Below are positions 1-12,935 of a stretch of 64,000 bases of DNA, one piece after another (positions within the stretch are counted from its first letter, which is position 1; the number at the start of each line of letters is the position of its first letter). Both the position numbers and the translations under genes were made by a program. This DNA is from Panorpa germanica (lineage: Eukaryota > Arthropoda > Insecta > Mecoptera > Panorpidae), in assembly GCA_963678705.1 (NCBI GenBank), contig OY783206.1, positions 24,749,807 through 24,813,806 of the forward strand. The letters run 5' to 3'. Below the pieces are notes generated by a model that was not told where the DNA came from, did no database searches, and saw only the letters and a program-made list of their open reading frames with translations.

Positions 1-3000
1 GAGATTTGGTCCTACACCTTGGAAATTGTTTTGAGTTGATGGTACTTGTTTTGAATAAGTAAAGTTGGTAGTTTTTCTTTCCGACACAACATTCCTCCTA
101 AAAGATTGATCCGTTTGCCGATTGATAAGTTCATGGGGTATTGATTCTTTTATTAATCCATTGGAATTTTGATTAACTTGATATGTGGACAATTTATTTG
201 GATTTACTGGATTACATTTACGATTCTGTGTCACCGGTTGTTTGACATTTGGCTGCAGTGGCATAGATGTTGGTGTATGGGATAAATTCATATCAGCAGT
301 CTTCTTTTCAGTTAGATTACTACCTGCACTTCCAATATTTCTTGTTTTTGAATGACCGATTTTTTCATTCGAATCATATGAAGTGTTGGGTAGCGATTTC
401 CTTAATACTGATTTTGGACATGGCTGAAGTGTCGGTAAAACAAATGTAACATTTCGTATATTATCTTGATTTGGCTTGTTACTCAGTTGCGGGCATGGTT
501 GGAGTTTTGGTAATAGTTTCTCCCCATTTATGTTGCAATCATTCAAACGATTTATTTTATTATTTTGATTTGCGATCGGTATAAGCGGAGGTACTACGCG
601 CTGAGGCAAATTTGCAGAACTTTGTTTTGATATATTTTTTAATTTTGTTTCGCCAGCCACAAATGAAGATGTCTTTATAGTACTTAACATTTTCATCGGT
701 ACTTTTCTTATTACCATTTTTTCTTGTTTACGGGTTACAGAAGAGATACTTTGAATGGTAGCTTGATTTATTACTCGTATGACAGTTTCTCTCCGATTAT
801 TATTCTTATTTTCAATTATACCTAAGGAATTAGATAGTCTTTCATTATTTTGCTGTTTATTCAATGTTGATAACTCTGGAATATCATTGTTGGTTAAATC
901 AACTGTTTCGGTAATATTTCTGTTCACGTTTTCCTTCTTTTTATCCTCACATCTGAGTACTGGAATTGGAGCAGTGTTTAGTGGTATAGCATTAATTGAT
1001 GATTTCTTATTTACTCCAATAGGTTCCCCATGTTTAATTGCCGGGAATTTTAATCGTTCGTAAGATTCCGCATATAAAACACGCGGCGGACCATATTCTG
1101 ATGAACCACTTTGTGGGTTATCAATTGCTGATCTAGAACTTAAATCTTCTGTTGATGCTTTTCTATTAGTTTGTTCATTTTCAATTTGTTTCTTATAATT
1201 AACGTCAATAATACTTCTCGATATTACAGGATTTTGCATATTTAAAGTATCTTTTTCGGTATTTATTATTTTCAGCGAATTCTTTAAATGACCTTGTAGA
1301 TCTTTGTGTACAGCACTGACATTTGATCCATTTGACATAACAATGATTTCATGTTTTCCTTCTTCCTTCTGCAAACTATTTGACACGCTTGATTTATTTT
1401 CTGAAAGTGATTTCTTTGTAATGTTTACATAGGTTTTAATTTTGTTCTCACCTACTTTTGTCCGTTCATTATGATCGATAGATGTTGTTTTGTGATTTGC
1501 ATTTATGTGAACTGTATTTTCTTCTGAATTTACAATTTTCTGACCGACGGATACCGTTTTTAATAACTTTGGAATATTTATACTGCACTTATTTTTGTTC
1601 TCCTTTATTATTTCCCCATCACTATGTTCCATATATGCATTTTTTTCAGTTTCATTTATGTACATTCTTCTCTTTTCTGGAATTATAATATCCTGACATA
1701 CGGATACCCTTTTTAATAACTTCGGGATATTTTCACTGCCATTATTTTTGTTCTGCTTTACTTTTTCCCCATCACTATGGTCAATACTCTTATGTTTCTG
1801 AAATTCATTTTTGTGAAGTTTACTTTGTTCTGAATTTACAATTTTCTGACCGACGGATACCATTTTTGATAACTTCGGAATATTTTCACTGCCGTTATTT
1901 TTGTTCTGCTTTATTTCTTTCCCATTACTCTGGTCAATACTCTTATTTTTCTGAAATTCATTTTTGTGAAGTTTACTTTGTTCTGAATTTACAATTTTCT
2001 GACCGACGGATACCATTTTTGATAACTTCGGAATATTTTCACTGCCGTTATTTTTGTTCTGCTTTATTTCTTTCCCATTACTCTGGTCAATACTCTTATT
2101 TTTCTGAAATTCATTTTTGTGAAGTTTACTTTGTTCTGAATTTACAATTTTCCGACCGACGGATACCATTTTTGATAACTTCGGAATATTTTCACTGCCG
2201 TTATTTTTGTTCTGCTTTATTTCTTTCCCATTACTCTGGTCAATACTCTTATTTTTCTGAAATTCATTTTTGTGAAGTTTACTTGGTTCTGAATTTACAA
2301 TTTTCTGACCGACGGATACCATTTTTGATAACTTCGGAATATTTTCACTGCCGTTATGTTTGTTCTGCTTTATTTCTTTCCCATTACTCTGGTCAATACT
2401 CTTATTTTTCTGAAATTCATTTTTGTGAAGTTTACTTTGTTCTGAATTTAGAATTTTCTGACCGACGGATACCATTTTTGATAACTTCGGAATATTTGCA
2501 ATGTTGTTATTTTTGTTCTTCTTTATTTGTTCCCTATCATTATGGTCAACACGTGTATTTTTCTGAATTTCATTTATGTTAACCTTTCTTTTCTCTGGAT
2601 TTATAATCTGATCAACGGATACCGTTTCTGGTAACTTTGGAATATTTGCGCTGCCGCTATTTTTGTTTTCCTGTATTATTCCCCCATCATTATGGTCATG
2701 TAGATTATTTTCCTGAATTGCGTTTTCGGGGATTTTTGTTATTTCTAAATTTTCAATATTCTGAATTCCAGATACAGTTTTCGATAACTTTGGAATTTTG
2801 TATTTTGACAAAGCTGCACTTATAGGAAATAAATCGATTCCAATTTGTTTACTTTTATTACAAATTTCTCCTTGAATGTTATTATCATCTTGAGGTGTTT
2901 GATATGGCATCTCAGATTCTATGTTAAGCTTTGACATATAAGCCTCAAAAGACTCGTTGGTTATATTGAATTTATTAAAAGATAAACTATTTTCATCAAG

Positions 3001-6000
3001 TAAAAATTCCTGTGTTCCTCCTGCACGTTCTTCATCAGCAGTATATGATTTAGTATTCAACTTGAAATCCGTTGAATTTTTTTTCCTATCTTTTTCCCTC
3101 TTATGTTCTTTTTTGTAATTCTTAGACCGTCGCTTAACGTCTTGGTTTAAATCTTTGTTTGTGTTTTGGATAGTTTCATGACTTTGTTCTTTAACGCTAG
3201 AAATATTATTTCTTCGTTTAATTCGATCTGCTAAACTACCATACATTGTATTGTTCCCTTTTAAATATCTCTGGCTGTTTAATATATCCACTCTTTTGAT
3301 CCCTTTAAAGTTCGTTAAACAATTTAAATTTGTAGGATCACATGCATTTATTAAGCGAACACGTGGGCTTACATAATATTTCCAATCTCTAGCGGCGAGG
3401 CAGTCAACTAAAAGAGCAGATTTGCTATCGGTTGAACTATACACTTCCATATAACACTGCGTTTTGTCCACATCTGTTACAGGATGGGTTATATTCAGAT
3501 GGACTTTCAATTTCCTTAATGTTTTGAATCGTGTCTTACACAAATGACAGATTAATTTCTTGGATGTAGATCTCATTTTCGAAGAGGTTGTTACACGTGA
3601 TGAATTCGTATCAATTACTTTACGATTGTTGCCATTTTCAGGTTCTTGTTCTTGGTCTTGATTAGATTTTTTTATGCTCTTTTCTATTTCTTCGAATATT
3701 AATGTATTTTCGTCTATCGCATTCATCAAATTCTCTAGTTCGTCATCTGGTGTGGCTCGTATTTCACCTTCAACTCCCTGTTCTTCTGTTTCCATATCTT
3801 CTTCTCTTGATTCGATTTGAGTACTTTCTTTAACGGGCAATTCAAATCCGTTACTCAGACTCAAAACGTTGCCTCTGTTGTATAAGTTTTCAATTGCTCC
3901 CGTTTTAGCTTTTGGGTCTTCTATTACCATATTTGCTTCTTCTGATTCGACTTCAGCACTTTCAATAATTGGTAAATTTAATTCTACATTTTCTGTTTTA
4001 TCACTAGTTGCGTTTTTAGCTCTGCAATTATCCTCTCTTATAACATTACATTCTACAGATTTCTGTGTTTGTTTGTTCGATTCGTTAATTCCTTTCCCTA
4101 AGTCTATTGTTCCGGTAGTCACTTTGTCACCTATGACTACGGGATCAGTCTCTAAAACATCTTTTACTTCAACTTCTGCTACTTCAATAGCACTTTGACT
4201 AATATCTAATAAAATATTATTTTGAGAGTCTCTAATATTAAATTCGGTGGATGTAGTTACATTTATGCGATCATTTGTTACAAACTCTGTAGTTTCCATC
4301 AACACATTTTCTACTTCACTACTACTAGTTACTTTATTTATGTCCGTATTTTCTTCTTGTAAAGATTTCGCGTTTTGCATATTTGTTTGATCACTATTAT
4401 TATTTTCACATTGATTATCACACACAATTTCGGTATTTTCCAAAGTTGATACTACCTTATCACCTACATCCTTGTTAAATATCTTTCTTATATCTACCAC
4501 TAAATTACTGGTAATATTTGGCGATTCATTGCTACATATTACGGTTTCTGTACTATCCACACTATTGGAATTTTCACTAATGAACTGATCGCTCTCCAAA
4601 TCAAAAGTTGTTATATTATTTCGATATTGTTCTTGAGATATATCATTGACAATCAATCGTTTTGTTGGTGTTTCTAATACCTCTCCAATTAAATGAGAGA
4701 AAGGAGGATCATCTTGTTCATCTTCCTCATCGTCGACATCATCTTCAATGAGTATAACATCATTGTCATTCTCAACAGCCTTACGATCAGCATCATCATC
4801 GTGTTCTTCTCTTTCATTAATATTAACAACTGAAAATTGCTGCAATGTACAACCCGAGTTAGGGTTACTTTCGGGAGTTGGTTCCTTTGCATCGTCTATG
4901 GAATCTCTCAATTTCTTAAGGACTGATTCCGTTTCCATCTCATTTGCAGAGGATAAAGATCGTTCAGTTAATCTCATGACCATAATGGAAACTTCTTTTG
5001 ACTAAAATTGAAAAAAAATGTATATTAAAAATTGATCTTAAAAAAAAGACTAAAATTGCATTAAAAACCAAGAAATAGACGAAAGATCAACTAAGCAGCG
5101 CATTTTATCCCAAATTTGTTATGATGAAAAACATTGAAGTAATAAAGTCTCAAAAAATATGTAAATTAAATATTCTATAACTTTCAATAAAATGCAATAA
5201 AACATTATTGAGTTACACAATGAGATTCTTATAAAAAATTTCGAGTCAACACAGTTAATAAAATTTTATATCAAATTCAGATACACGGAATCACTGCTAG
5301 ACAGTTCACAATATATCTAGGCCATAGACAGGCCATATTATTTTTATCGAATAATACTGGTTCATAAATTGTTTTGAACTGTCTTTCAGTTAAACGTAAC
5401 AAAATCGTTATAAACACATACATTTTGGGGTTATATCTTTGAAAACATATAGAGTATATTGCAATACTGTAAAACACTGTACAACGTTACTCGACCACTG
5501 GTCTACACTGGTAACTCCACAATGATTTATATCATCCTACAAATTATCTATCATAAACGAAATAAGAGTTTAGCAAAGGAAATTTTTGTCACTTTCAAAT
5601 AAATCTTAAGAAATCAAGAATATTTCTCTTATTTCAAGTTTTATTTTAACAACAAAAACAAATCAGTTACTTAAGGTGATAAATACTAACAGGAGCATCT
5701 GCTGCAATGATTGTTGAAATTTCTCCAAGTATTTCATTCGTCTTCAGAGCTTTCTCTTTGAAGATATAGTAGTCGTTAAGTGTTTCAGCGCAATCCATAC
5801 ATATCTTCTGAAACACATCATCATTTTGAACCTGAAAGAAATTTAAAAAATAAAATTAAATATTAAAAAACATTTTGTTAAATTCGTTACATTTTGAGGT
5901 TATGAATGATTCAATTGGCTTAATTATATAAAGAAGTTAACATTCCGACGTTTACGTGACAGGTTTTGCACCACAATAACAATTATACATCACAGTTATT

Positions 6001-7081
6001 GATAAGATGACAATAAGCATATCTAACACGAAACTTCAAATACCCATGCTATCAAAAGTTCTAGATGCCATTCTAAAGTCCTCAAAAACTGCAGCTGGTT
6101 TTACCTTCTGATCTTCGACCAAAATATAAACACCATTATTAAAATTATTTTAGAAAACCACCAATTCATTTTCTGTATTTATATGTGCATTCTGTATATA
6201 ACAGAAATAACACCTTTACAATACTCTGTTAATCAATGACTAATCTAATCTCTAATATATATCGAATAATCTCCATAATAATAAAATCCAATACAAATCC
6301 ACACATTGCTTTTCCGTTTTATATACCTGCCATTTAAAATAACATTGGTAATTGCTTATATCTTTCATGATATACTAAATATAAATTATTGTACTTTAAC
6401 AACTGTAACAATTTAGAAGTTGAAATTAAGTACGCAACCGAATTCTCAAGATTTCAAAAGCACTTCAAAAAAAACATCAGATATCTTCCGGAGTTATAGA
6501 AAATCGCATGGTATACAACTAATTTCAAGAAATTCAGTTATTTCTTAGTATCGCAGCAACCAAAAAATTAGAAGGGCGCCGCCTTCTTTGTTCTTATTGA
6601 TGAAGTCCATTGGTGATTATGAAAAAATCGATAAAACCCCAAAATTCAATCAAAACAATTGATCGATATATTATAAAAGTTAGCAATATTAATTTGCTAT
6701 CACTTTTCCCCTACATTACAATCTTACCAAACGTATTATATAATAAAGTTAGGTTAGTTTTAAAAATTAGAGAAACATAACCTTCAATAAAAACAATTTT
6801 TATCGTATGACACATTTTAAAATCGATAAGATAAGGTTTTATATATTGTGCAATATCTTTTTGCATATTGTAATTACAGGTATTATAATACCATATGAAA
6901 ATTATTAAAGATTTTTAGATAATATTCTTAAAATTGTAATACATACCTCAATTCCTATGGCATGGTATATTTTGTTTTTCAATTTTGCATTTTCCAATGA
7001 TCTCAAATTATCTTTATCAGTTATATTTATTAATTTGTCACTACTTGCACATAGCCGGCATATTAATAAACCTTTCTCCAT
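1..7081 (-). CDS. Large ZAD zinc-finger protein with 51-residue tandem repeats (partial, 3' end off window)
   Basis: Read on the minus strand. Exon 1 (7081-6947, 45 codons) starts MEKGLLICRLC and exon 2 (5831 to about 5691) contains ICMDCAETLNDYYIFKEKAL. Together they give the CxxC...CxxC pattern of a ZAD domain, a zinc-binding dimerisation module of arthropod zinc-finger proteins. Exon 3 starts at a TTTTAG acceptor near 5001 and stays open without a stop to base 1, about 1,667 codons, so the protein exceeds 1,750 residues. Its early part is acidic and Ser/Thr-rich. One C2H2 finger (CHLCKTRFKTLRKLKVH...H, near 3475-3560) is followed by basic stretches, nine 51-residue repeats and a long Asn/Lys/Ser-rich tail. 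A nuclear regulatory role is inferred from the ZAD and finger. The exon 2 donor is uncertain: GTTAGT after codon 47 keeps frame, while the stronger-looking GTAACT nearby does not. No named orthologue is recognised. Confidence 0.8.
1490..2830 (-). repeat. In-frame tandem repeat, about nine 153-bp units coding for 51 residues each
   Basis: The marker GACCGACGGATAC or a variant recurs at 1542, 1695, 1848, 2001, 2154, 2307, 2460, 2610 and a weak copy near 2763. Spacing is 153 bp throughout except one 150-bp step. Units centred on 1848-2460 are nearly identical at DNA level, while outer units are diverged. On the coding (minus) strand a unit contains NIPKLSKMVSVGQKI and HKNEFQKNKSIDQ. The spacing is always a multiple of three, so copy number can change without breaking the frame. 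Confidence 0.95.
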
Positions 7082-9966
7082 GGTTAAAAATACAATAACA
7101 CGTTTTTCGGCTTCTTTTTATTTAGATAAACTACGTAAAATGCTTTTTGAAGACTAACCTCGTATATTCAACTTACTAGTTTGTCAATAAGAAAAACATT
7201 TGACTATAACAATATAAACTGGAACTTATAAGATAAAATAGCAGTGAAGTTAAAACTGTGATCCTTATGGCCCTCTATATGGAAAAACATATTTACTTTT
7301 CATTTGACATTTGGTTGAAAACAGAGACCGACTGTCTGAAATGAGACGGGTGAAGTAGGCTCTCAATGATTGAATTTGTAACTGGAAAAAATAACCTTTC
7401 CCCATCATTTCATTTCCTCATATTTCTTGTTAATCATATTTTCAAGTAATTGTTATTAAATTTAGAGTCTACGGGAAATTGTGAAGAAAGAGAATGAGTA
7501 AAGGAGGATGGAATGATTTATTGTAGAAGGTACTTAATTCAGTTCCAAATGTTTGACAAGCTCTGAGGGCTACGTTCATCTAGATAGCTGTCCAATCAAA
7601 CATGTTTAATTTGAAACAGCATACTTGATCTAACCTAAACCTAAAACAAAATATTAAACATATTTAATAAATGCTTTCAGTTTTATGGCTCTGTTCGTAA
7701 AGAAGAATTAGGTTGTATTCTAGTTTCTAGAAAAATGTCCAACCTGTCAGGTTTGAAGTATTATAAAAGTTATTATCGTTTAAAGAAGTCATTTTTAGCT
7801 TTTTATTTTGTAACAGGATAAACATTTACAAAAAATGCTGAAGTTCAACACTTTCTCGTTCCAAGTGTTTTGCCTAACCTCTTCTTTTTATGAACTGACA
7901 TCTCTATTATAGAACAGAGTTTGAAAGGTGATTTAATTCGCTAGATACTGCTCATAGGTGTCTCGAGAACACATAAATAATTTTATTATTATAAATATGG
8001 GTAAAACTCCCGCCAAAAACCTTGTGACGTCAGAAATATGGTTAAAATTAATCGGTAAAAAGATAGTAAAATTTATAGTTAAATCTGTTCAATTTTTGGT
8101 TATTAAAAATAAATATATTTAGCTTATTTTTTACTTATTAATTAAAAGTAGTTCAATAAAAATTTAAATGATGAAGCCACAACCCACTTCTACAGCTTTG
8201 ACTCAAATATATGGTGTCCAACATAATAAAAATTTCCTGTTAGAAAGTTGGCACCGATTGTAAATCAAATCCGACGCATGCGCAGTAAGGAATTTTTCCA
8301 ATAGAGGGGGGCGTAAATTTTTTGGATTATAAATATTTATTTTAGACAAATATAAGTTATTAGTCTTATTAATAGTAAACATAAATTTATTTAATTGTAT
8401 AAAGTATAAATTGTATAAAGAGGTCTTTTCTTCAAATAATAATACAAAAATCTACGTATAAACAACTACCCATTTATCTGCCCCTTTTCTTCGAATGTAT
8501 TATATTTTATATTACTTATTTCTTCAGTGACGTCATATGCAGAGCTAAAAAAGGCGGCAAAATTGAATTTTGATATAAGTATAACTCCGTCAGGTTTTGT
8601 ATATTGAACTTAGGAGAAGCATATATTAATAATCTCTATTTAAATCAACAATTAAAAAATCAAAGAAATCAGCACCAATCCATTTTCTATTATTAGTTAA
8701 AATAACATTTCCTCCTACTGAATTTTAGTTTTATGTTTAACCTCAAATGCAAGTTACAGCTTTTGAAATACACTTTATTTAATAATTATTACTATCTGTA
8801 TTGAATATAGATTGGTATATTTCACAAACTATAATATGATGACACGAGACCATGATTTTAATTCTTATACATTTATTTACGCAGCCTTTGAAAGTATTAC
8901 AGGATAAATATACAATTATACAAAATAAAATAACAGGTTTACAATTTAAGGACTTAATATAACTACCTACAATATTCTTTTTACACTACACATTTCTTGA
9001 CACAAACAAATTAGCTTTATTATATAATTAATTATATCAATTAAATTACTAAAATATAGCTTACCAAGAAAGCTATTACAAAATTGTTTTTAAATTAATA
9101 AGTTTGAGGATGAAATAAAAAAAAAAAAAAAAAAAAATATATATATTTTCTTCTTAAAAGTAATCATAGAAACGTTACAATCATATTGATATACTTTAAT
9201 TGATTACATTGAGAAACTTTATATTGATTACAAAGATGAAAGTATAAAGTTATTTTGGATTTTAAAAGAAATGGAAATACAGCTTGAAATTAGTAGGTTA
9301 CTAAAATCATAGCAAAGTTAAGAGTCCAGATTATACAATAGACGGATTTATATTCAAAAAAGGGAATTGAACAAGGATATCAATTGTGAACCACACTGTT
9401 GAATATATGTCTAGTAAGATAGATCCAATTCAAGAGACGATACAAAGCAGAACTAGTCAAAATTTAAAGTTTGCAACGACTTGGTTGAACAAACAAAAAA
9501 AGCGCAGAATTTGATTAAATTGATGGTAGCTTCAGAAGAGAATTGGTAAAATGGAAATGAAGAAATGGAACATTTACAACGCAAAGACTAAGTACATGAT
9601 CAGCAAAAGAAGTAATGAGAGGCATCAGAATGTGAATGTGAGTCTTGAAGATTTCTCTTGCAAATTTGGCAAAGAAAAATTAAAGGAGTAGCATTTAATA
9701 TTATTGCGTAACACTGTTTATATGCACTCCTGCAAAGATGGCTGTGTTGCTATCAGCGTCACCTGCAGAATGTTATACGTCCTCCTGAAAAGTTAATGTC
9801 ATTAGACCTAAGTCATTTTAGCAAAGCTGAAATTTTGAGAATAAATTGTGTAAAATGTAGTTAAGATCATTTGCGTATTTACTAGTTTGAAAATGGGGCA
9901 CTTTTAGAGGTAATAGATGCAAAAACACATAAATACTTCACTCACCGACGTGAAAGTATGGCGGCT
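7082..9966. other. Non-coding spacer upstream of the ZAD gene
   Basis: AT-rich sequence between the first exon of the minus-strand ZAD gene and the first inverted-repeat element. No long open frame or recognisable exon is visible. The stretch 8480-8690 resembles the right half of the MITE superfamily seen elsewhere (GTGACGTCAT, then TATAACTCCGTCAG and an AT-rich end) but is heavily decayed. An A-run followed by TATATAT lies near 9117-9150. Confidence 0.5.
9540..9690 (+). mobile_element. Possible LINE reverse-transcriptase relic
   Basis: A short frame reads NAKTKYMISKRSNERH and continues VNVSLEDFSCKF. This resembles the N-x-KTKYM block and following residues near the end of the reverse transcriptase domain in several non-LTR retrotransposons. 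No other part of such an element is visible nearby, so this is a weak call resting on about 40 residues. Confidence 0.3.
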
Positions 9967-10258
9967 GCCCTACAAACAATTTGTCGTATCTTAGCAATCT
10001 CGTATCAGAGAGCGGTTAGACAGTAGTCGGGAGAACATATGTGGTAGTACTGGGTAGTACCACGACTTGCACCTCGGCTAACCTCGTTTGGAAAGTATTA
10101 GGAAGACAATCAGAGAGGGTACGGAGCGTTCCAGCCGGTGCAGACATGCTGTCCAAAGCTTCACGTAATGTCACACTAATGTCTAGGATTCCAATCACCA
10201 TTCAGAGTGATACGATTCGCATCTAATTGGATTCCGATCAAAATTGTTTGTAGGGTGC
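9967..10258. mobile_element. Non-autonomous DNA element with about 17-bp terminal inverted repeats
   Basis: The left end reads GCCCTACAAACAATTTGTCG and the right end, reverse complemented, reads GCACCCTACAAACAATTTTG. The roughly 290-bp interior is clearly richer in GC than the flanks and has open frames on both strands (10016-10201 minus, 10041-10226 plus) that match nothing I know. Family is not assigned and no clear target-site duplication is visible. Confidence 0.6.
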
Positions 10259-10276
10259 TTTTTATACACATATATT

Positions 10277-10616
10277 TTACAGAATATCGTTAAAACTCTC
10301 ACTATCATTTGACTGTTCTTTAATTCGAATCATTTCCAGTTGAATTGGACCTGAAATATTTTTCACTACATTCATCGCACTGAAAGCAAACCACAATGCG
10401 ATAAATGTAATAAAATATTTTCCAGAATCTTTGCCGAGAAAACTAAAAATCATCGCTAAAAGATTATATAAATATATTAATATTGAACCAGGGCTTGATT
10501 ATCGCTGGTCCTTTTGTTTTCGGTTGAGCAAATGGTTGTAATAATTTGTTGCACACGACTGCAGCAAGGTACTACTTATTTGGGTTTCTTGGGTCATAAT
10601 GTTCAGATGGCTGGCT
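10277..10616 (-). CDS. Unrecognised two-exon small membrane-protein unit, array copy 1
   Basis: The last exon-B copy in minus-strand order. Exon B (10442-10277) follows a TTTTTAG acceptor and reads FLGKDSGKYFITFIALWF, then NVVKNISGPIQLEMIRIKEQ, ending in TAA at 10277. The centre is a hydrophobic segment that could cross a membrane. An upstream exon-A remnant (10616-10557) has a TTTTTTTAG acceptor and a GTGTGC donor but is only about 60 nt and contains a stop in the expected frame. The exon A and exon B phases also do not match. Exon B is thus open while the unit as a whole is probably broken. The product family is not recognised. Confidence 0.45.
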
Positions 10617-11799
10617 CTAAAAAAAGTACATAGTAATATTAGTGAATATAAGTACATATCAAAAAATATGACGTAATGCGTCATAAATTGAACTAGTGTG
10701 TTAGCGACGAAAGGAATTTGTACCTAACGAAATGGTGCACGCTGTATCCGCCCTACCATAAAATACGTCCAAGGACCACCCGACGGAACTCGAGGCCTAC
10801 CGAACGATGGCTTCTTGGCGATGGCACAAAATTAACACAGCAGAGATGCAACGAAGAAATCATGGGATGTAAACCTTCATTACAATTGAATAAAAATAGA
10901 TGGACTAATGTTGGTGAGGTTTTAAGTTTATATTCAAAAAGTAATATTTACTGATTAACACTATGAAGTAACAAAAATGAAAAAAGTATTTTGTATTTTC
11001 TAAATATGAAATAGGTTTGTAAAAGTTTTTAAATAAAATATAAAATTCTATACTCTTAAAAGATATTTAAATACAAAATAGAAAATAGGTATTTAATATT
11101 TTGTATTTGCATTTTGAGTATATGTATTTGAAAAACGCACATCTTTGGTTAAAATAATACACTAGAGCAAATCGATCTAATAATTTTATACAATCCAAAC
11201 TACTTGAGTAATCTAAAAATATAGATCCCTTTGCATCGATGACAAACCATAAAATAAAATAGTGGAAGGAGATAGCAAAAGAAATATATGAATACTGCAG
11301 GACAAAAAAAATGATGTCCATGACATACGCACCAAACAGTATTCCTCAAAACCAAAAAAAATCACTACTCATCCACTTGCCCAATGATCCTGCCCGGTGT
11401 TGTAGTTACATTTAAGTAATCAAAACTCATCGAAGGAGTTTGCATAGAAAAACCAAAAACTGATAAATATTATAAAATAATAAAAAGAAACTATATGACC
11501 AAATATGTATGAATCTAATCATAATTTCCGGTTGTTAACCCAACTCTAGCTTGTGTTCGCTGTGTCACTGGCTTTCAACTACTCCCTCGTTCTCACTCGG
11601 TAACTCCGATTGTTACCGAGGCATATTCAAGTAACTGCAGTGAGACACGGTACTAAAATACAATTAAAGTATTAAAGTAATAACGTTAACCTATATTTCA
11701 ACCTCTTAATAAATAAGTTAACAACCCCATTCAGAGTAATTTTCAAAATGAACACCAAAAATCATTCGAAGAAATTGCTGATGGATTTAGTTATATATA

Positions 11800-11914
11800 T
11801 TTCTAGTTGAGTTGAACCTGAAATATTCCATACTACATTTACCGCACTGATTTAAAGCACAATGCAACGAATGTAGTAAGATATTTTCCAAGTGATAGGA
11901 CGCAGCATCGCCGA
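11800..11914 (-). pseudogene. Array copy 2, exon-B only, decayed
   Basis: A TATTTTAG acceptor at 11914 precedes a sequence homologous to the other exon-B copies (GGAAAATATCTTACTACATT, then ATTTCAGGTTCAACT). In the family frame it reads GKYLTTFVALCFKSVR and then hits a stop at 11839, because the segment between the Trp/Cys codon and the VVN motif has lost bases relative to open copies. It shares with copy 3 the downstream words TATATATAACTAAA, so copies 2 and 3 are closest relatives. Confidence 0.55.
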
Positions 11915-11969
11915 CTAAAATAGGCAGACGGTAAATAAATTAAATTTAAAAAAAAAAAAAAAAAACTTA

Positions 11970-12335
11970 CGTTACGACAACACAGAATGAGGTTAATATT
12001 GAATGTTTCTTTAGTTCGAAATCCTTCCAAAATGTTTTTAGTTATATATAGTTCCAGATGAATTGGACCTGAAATATTCCTCACTACATTTACCACACTG
12101 ATAATAAACCACAATGCGACGAATGTAATAAGATATTTTCCACAGTCTTTTTGGCGGAAAACTAAAAAATCACAATTGAAAAACAAAGAAAATGCAACTG
12201 CAAGTGATGCTGGAAGTTTCTTATACACGATGCAACAAAAGACTCCATTTTGGTTTCTTCAAATGCAGATTGATTTCACAGTGGTAACCAATAAGGGAAG
12301 TAGAGCGGGAAGGTATCTCTTTACTGTCCATTATT
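11970..12335 (-). CDS. Unrecognised small membrane-protein unit, array copy 3 (best preserved)
   Basis: Exon A (12335-12229) follows a TTTTTCCAG acceptor. It has an ATG at 12331 and reads MDSKEIPSRSTSLIGYHCE then INLHLKKPKWSLLLH. Exon B (12161-11970) follows TTTTTTAG and reads FRQKDCGKYLITFVALWF, then ISVVNVVRNISGPIHLEL, and continues in frame to a GTAAGT donor after ILCCRN. Splicing exon A after its phase-1 C (GTGTAT donor) to exon B keeps one frame. The same donor position is conserved in the other two exon-A copies. The central segment is hydrophobic and flanked by basic residues. A further exon is implied, but its partner is not identified. Confidence 0.5.
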
Positions 12336-12383
12336 CTGGAAAAAGAAACATAATATTAGTTACCTTATTATAATTAGTTAATT

Positions 12384-12700
12384 CGGTTGTGAACCATAAC
12401 TGAATTTATATAACTGTTTATTGATAAAGTCTGCTATCAAAACCTCAAAAATCCAATTCGCAATATTATAAAAGATACTAATGATTGAAATAATAATTTC
12501 TTTTCTTTATTATTTCTTTAGAGTTTCAACGTCATTCCTTCCTCACATCTTTCTCCGCTATCCCCGCTACCATTTGCAAACCTTTACAATCACTGTAATA
12601 CAAAAGAGGTTTAGAATTAAACGTCACAGCTATAGTAGCTGCTATCTCGTCCCTTGTTTCAATATAATTTATATTGTGTAATAATTACACAACAAAACAA
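12384..12700. mobile_element. Truncated MITE of the GGTTGTGAACC-ended family
   Basis: Starts CGGTTGTGAACCATAACTG and shares blocks with the fuller copy at 53943-54488: CTGAATTTATATAA, GATAAAGT...GCTATCA, then AACCTTTACAATCACTGT, GAATTAAACGTCA and AGCTGCT. The right end is missing. A right end of the same family (AATTAGTTCACAACCC) lies alone at 16140-16241. Confidence 0.6.
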
Positions 12701-12720
12701 AATTCAAACTTTAAATAGAT

Positions 12721-12935
12721 ATAGTTCAAATTACGAGAGTTCGGCGGCGACTCATACTTAAAACAAGTTGTGTGGTATAAACTGCCGATATAACAAAAAG
12801 CACTGACTCACTTATTTTTCTATAATGTATGTAGAAACGAATAAGACAAAATTCATTATCGTATTATAGATTTATACCTCTCTTATAACCTCTTTTATGT
12901 ATAAGTCGCCGCCGAACTATCGTGATTTGGACTAC
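12721..12935. mobile_element. MITE with about 35-bp terminal inverted repeats
   Basis: The left end contains GAGAGTTCGGCGGCGACTCA. The right end, reverse complemented, contains GATAGTTCGGCGGCGACTTA, so the arms pair over about 35 bp with few mismatches. Total length is about 215 bp with no coding capacity. A stray left arm with the same sequence occurs at 13866-13898, so the family has at least two local copies. Confidence 0.75.

Noticed and set aside
1866-2582. Plus-strand open frame of 238 residues with repeats, as a gene
   Set aside because: It is the complement of the 51-residue tandem repeat of the minus-strand ZAD gene. The minus frame is open for 5 kb and joins to a ZAD domain.
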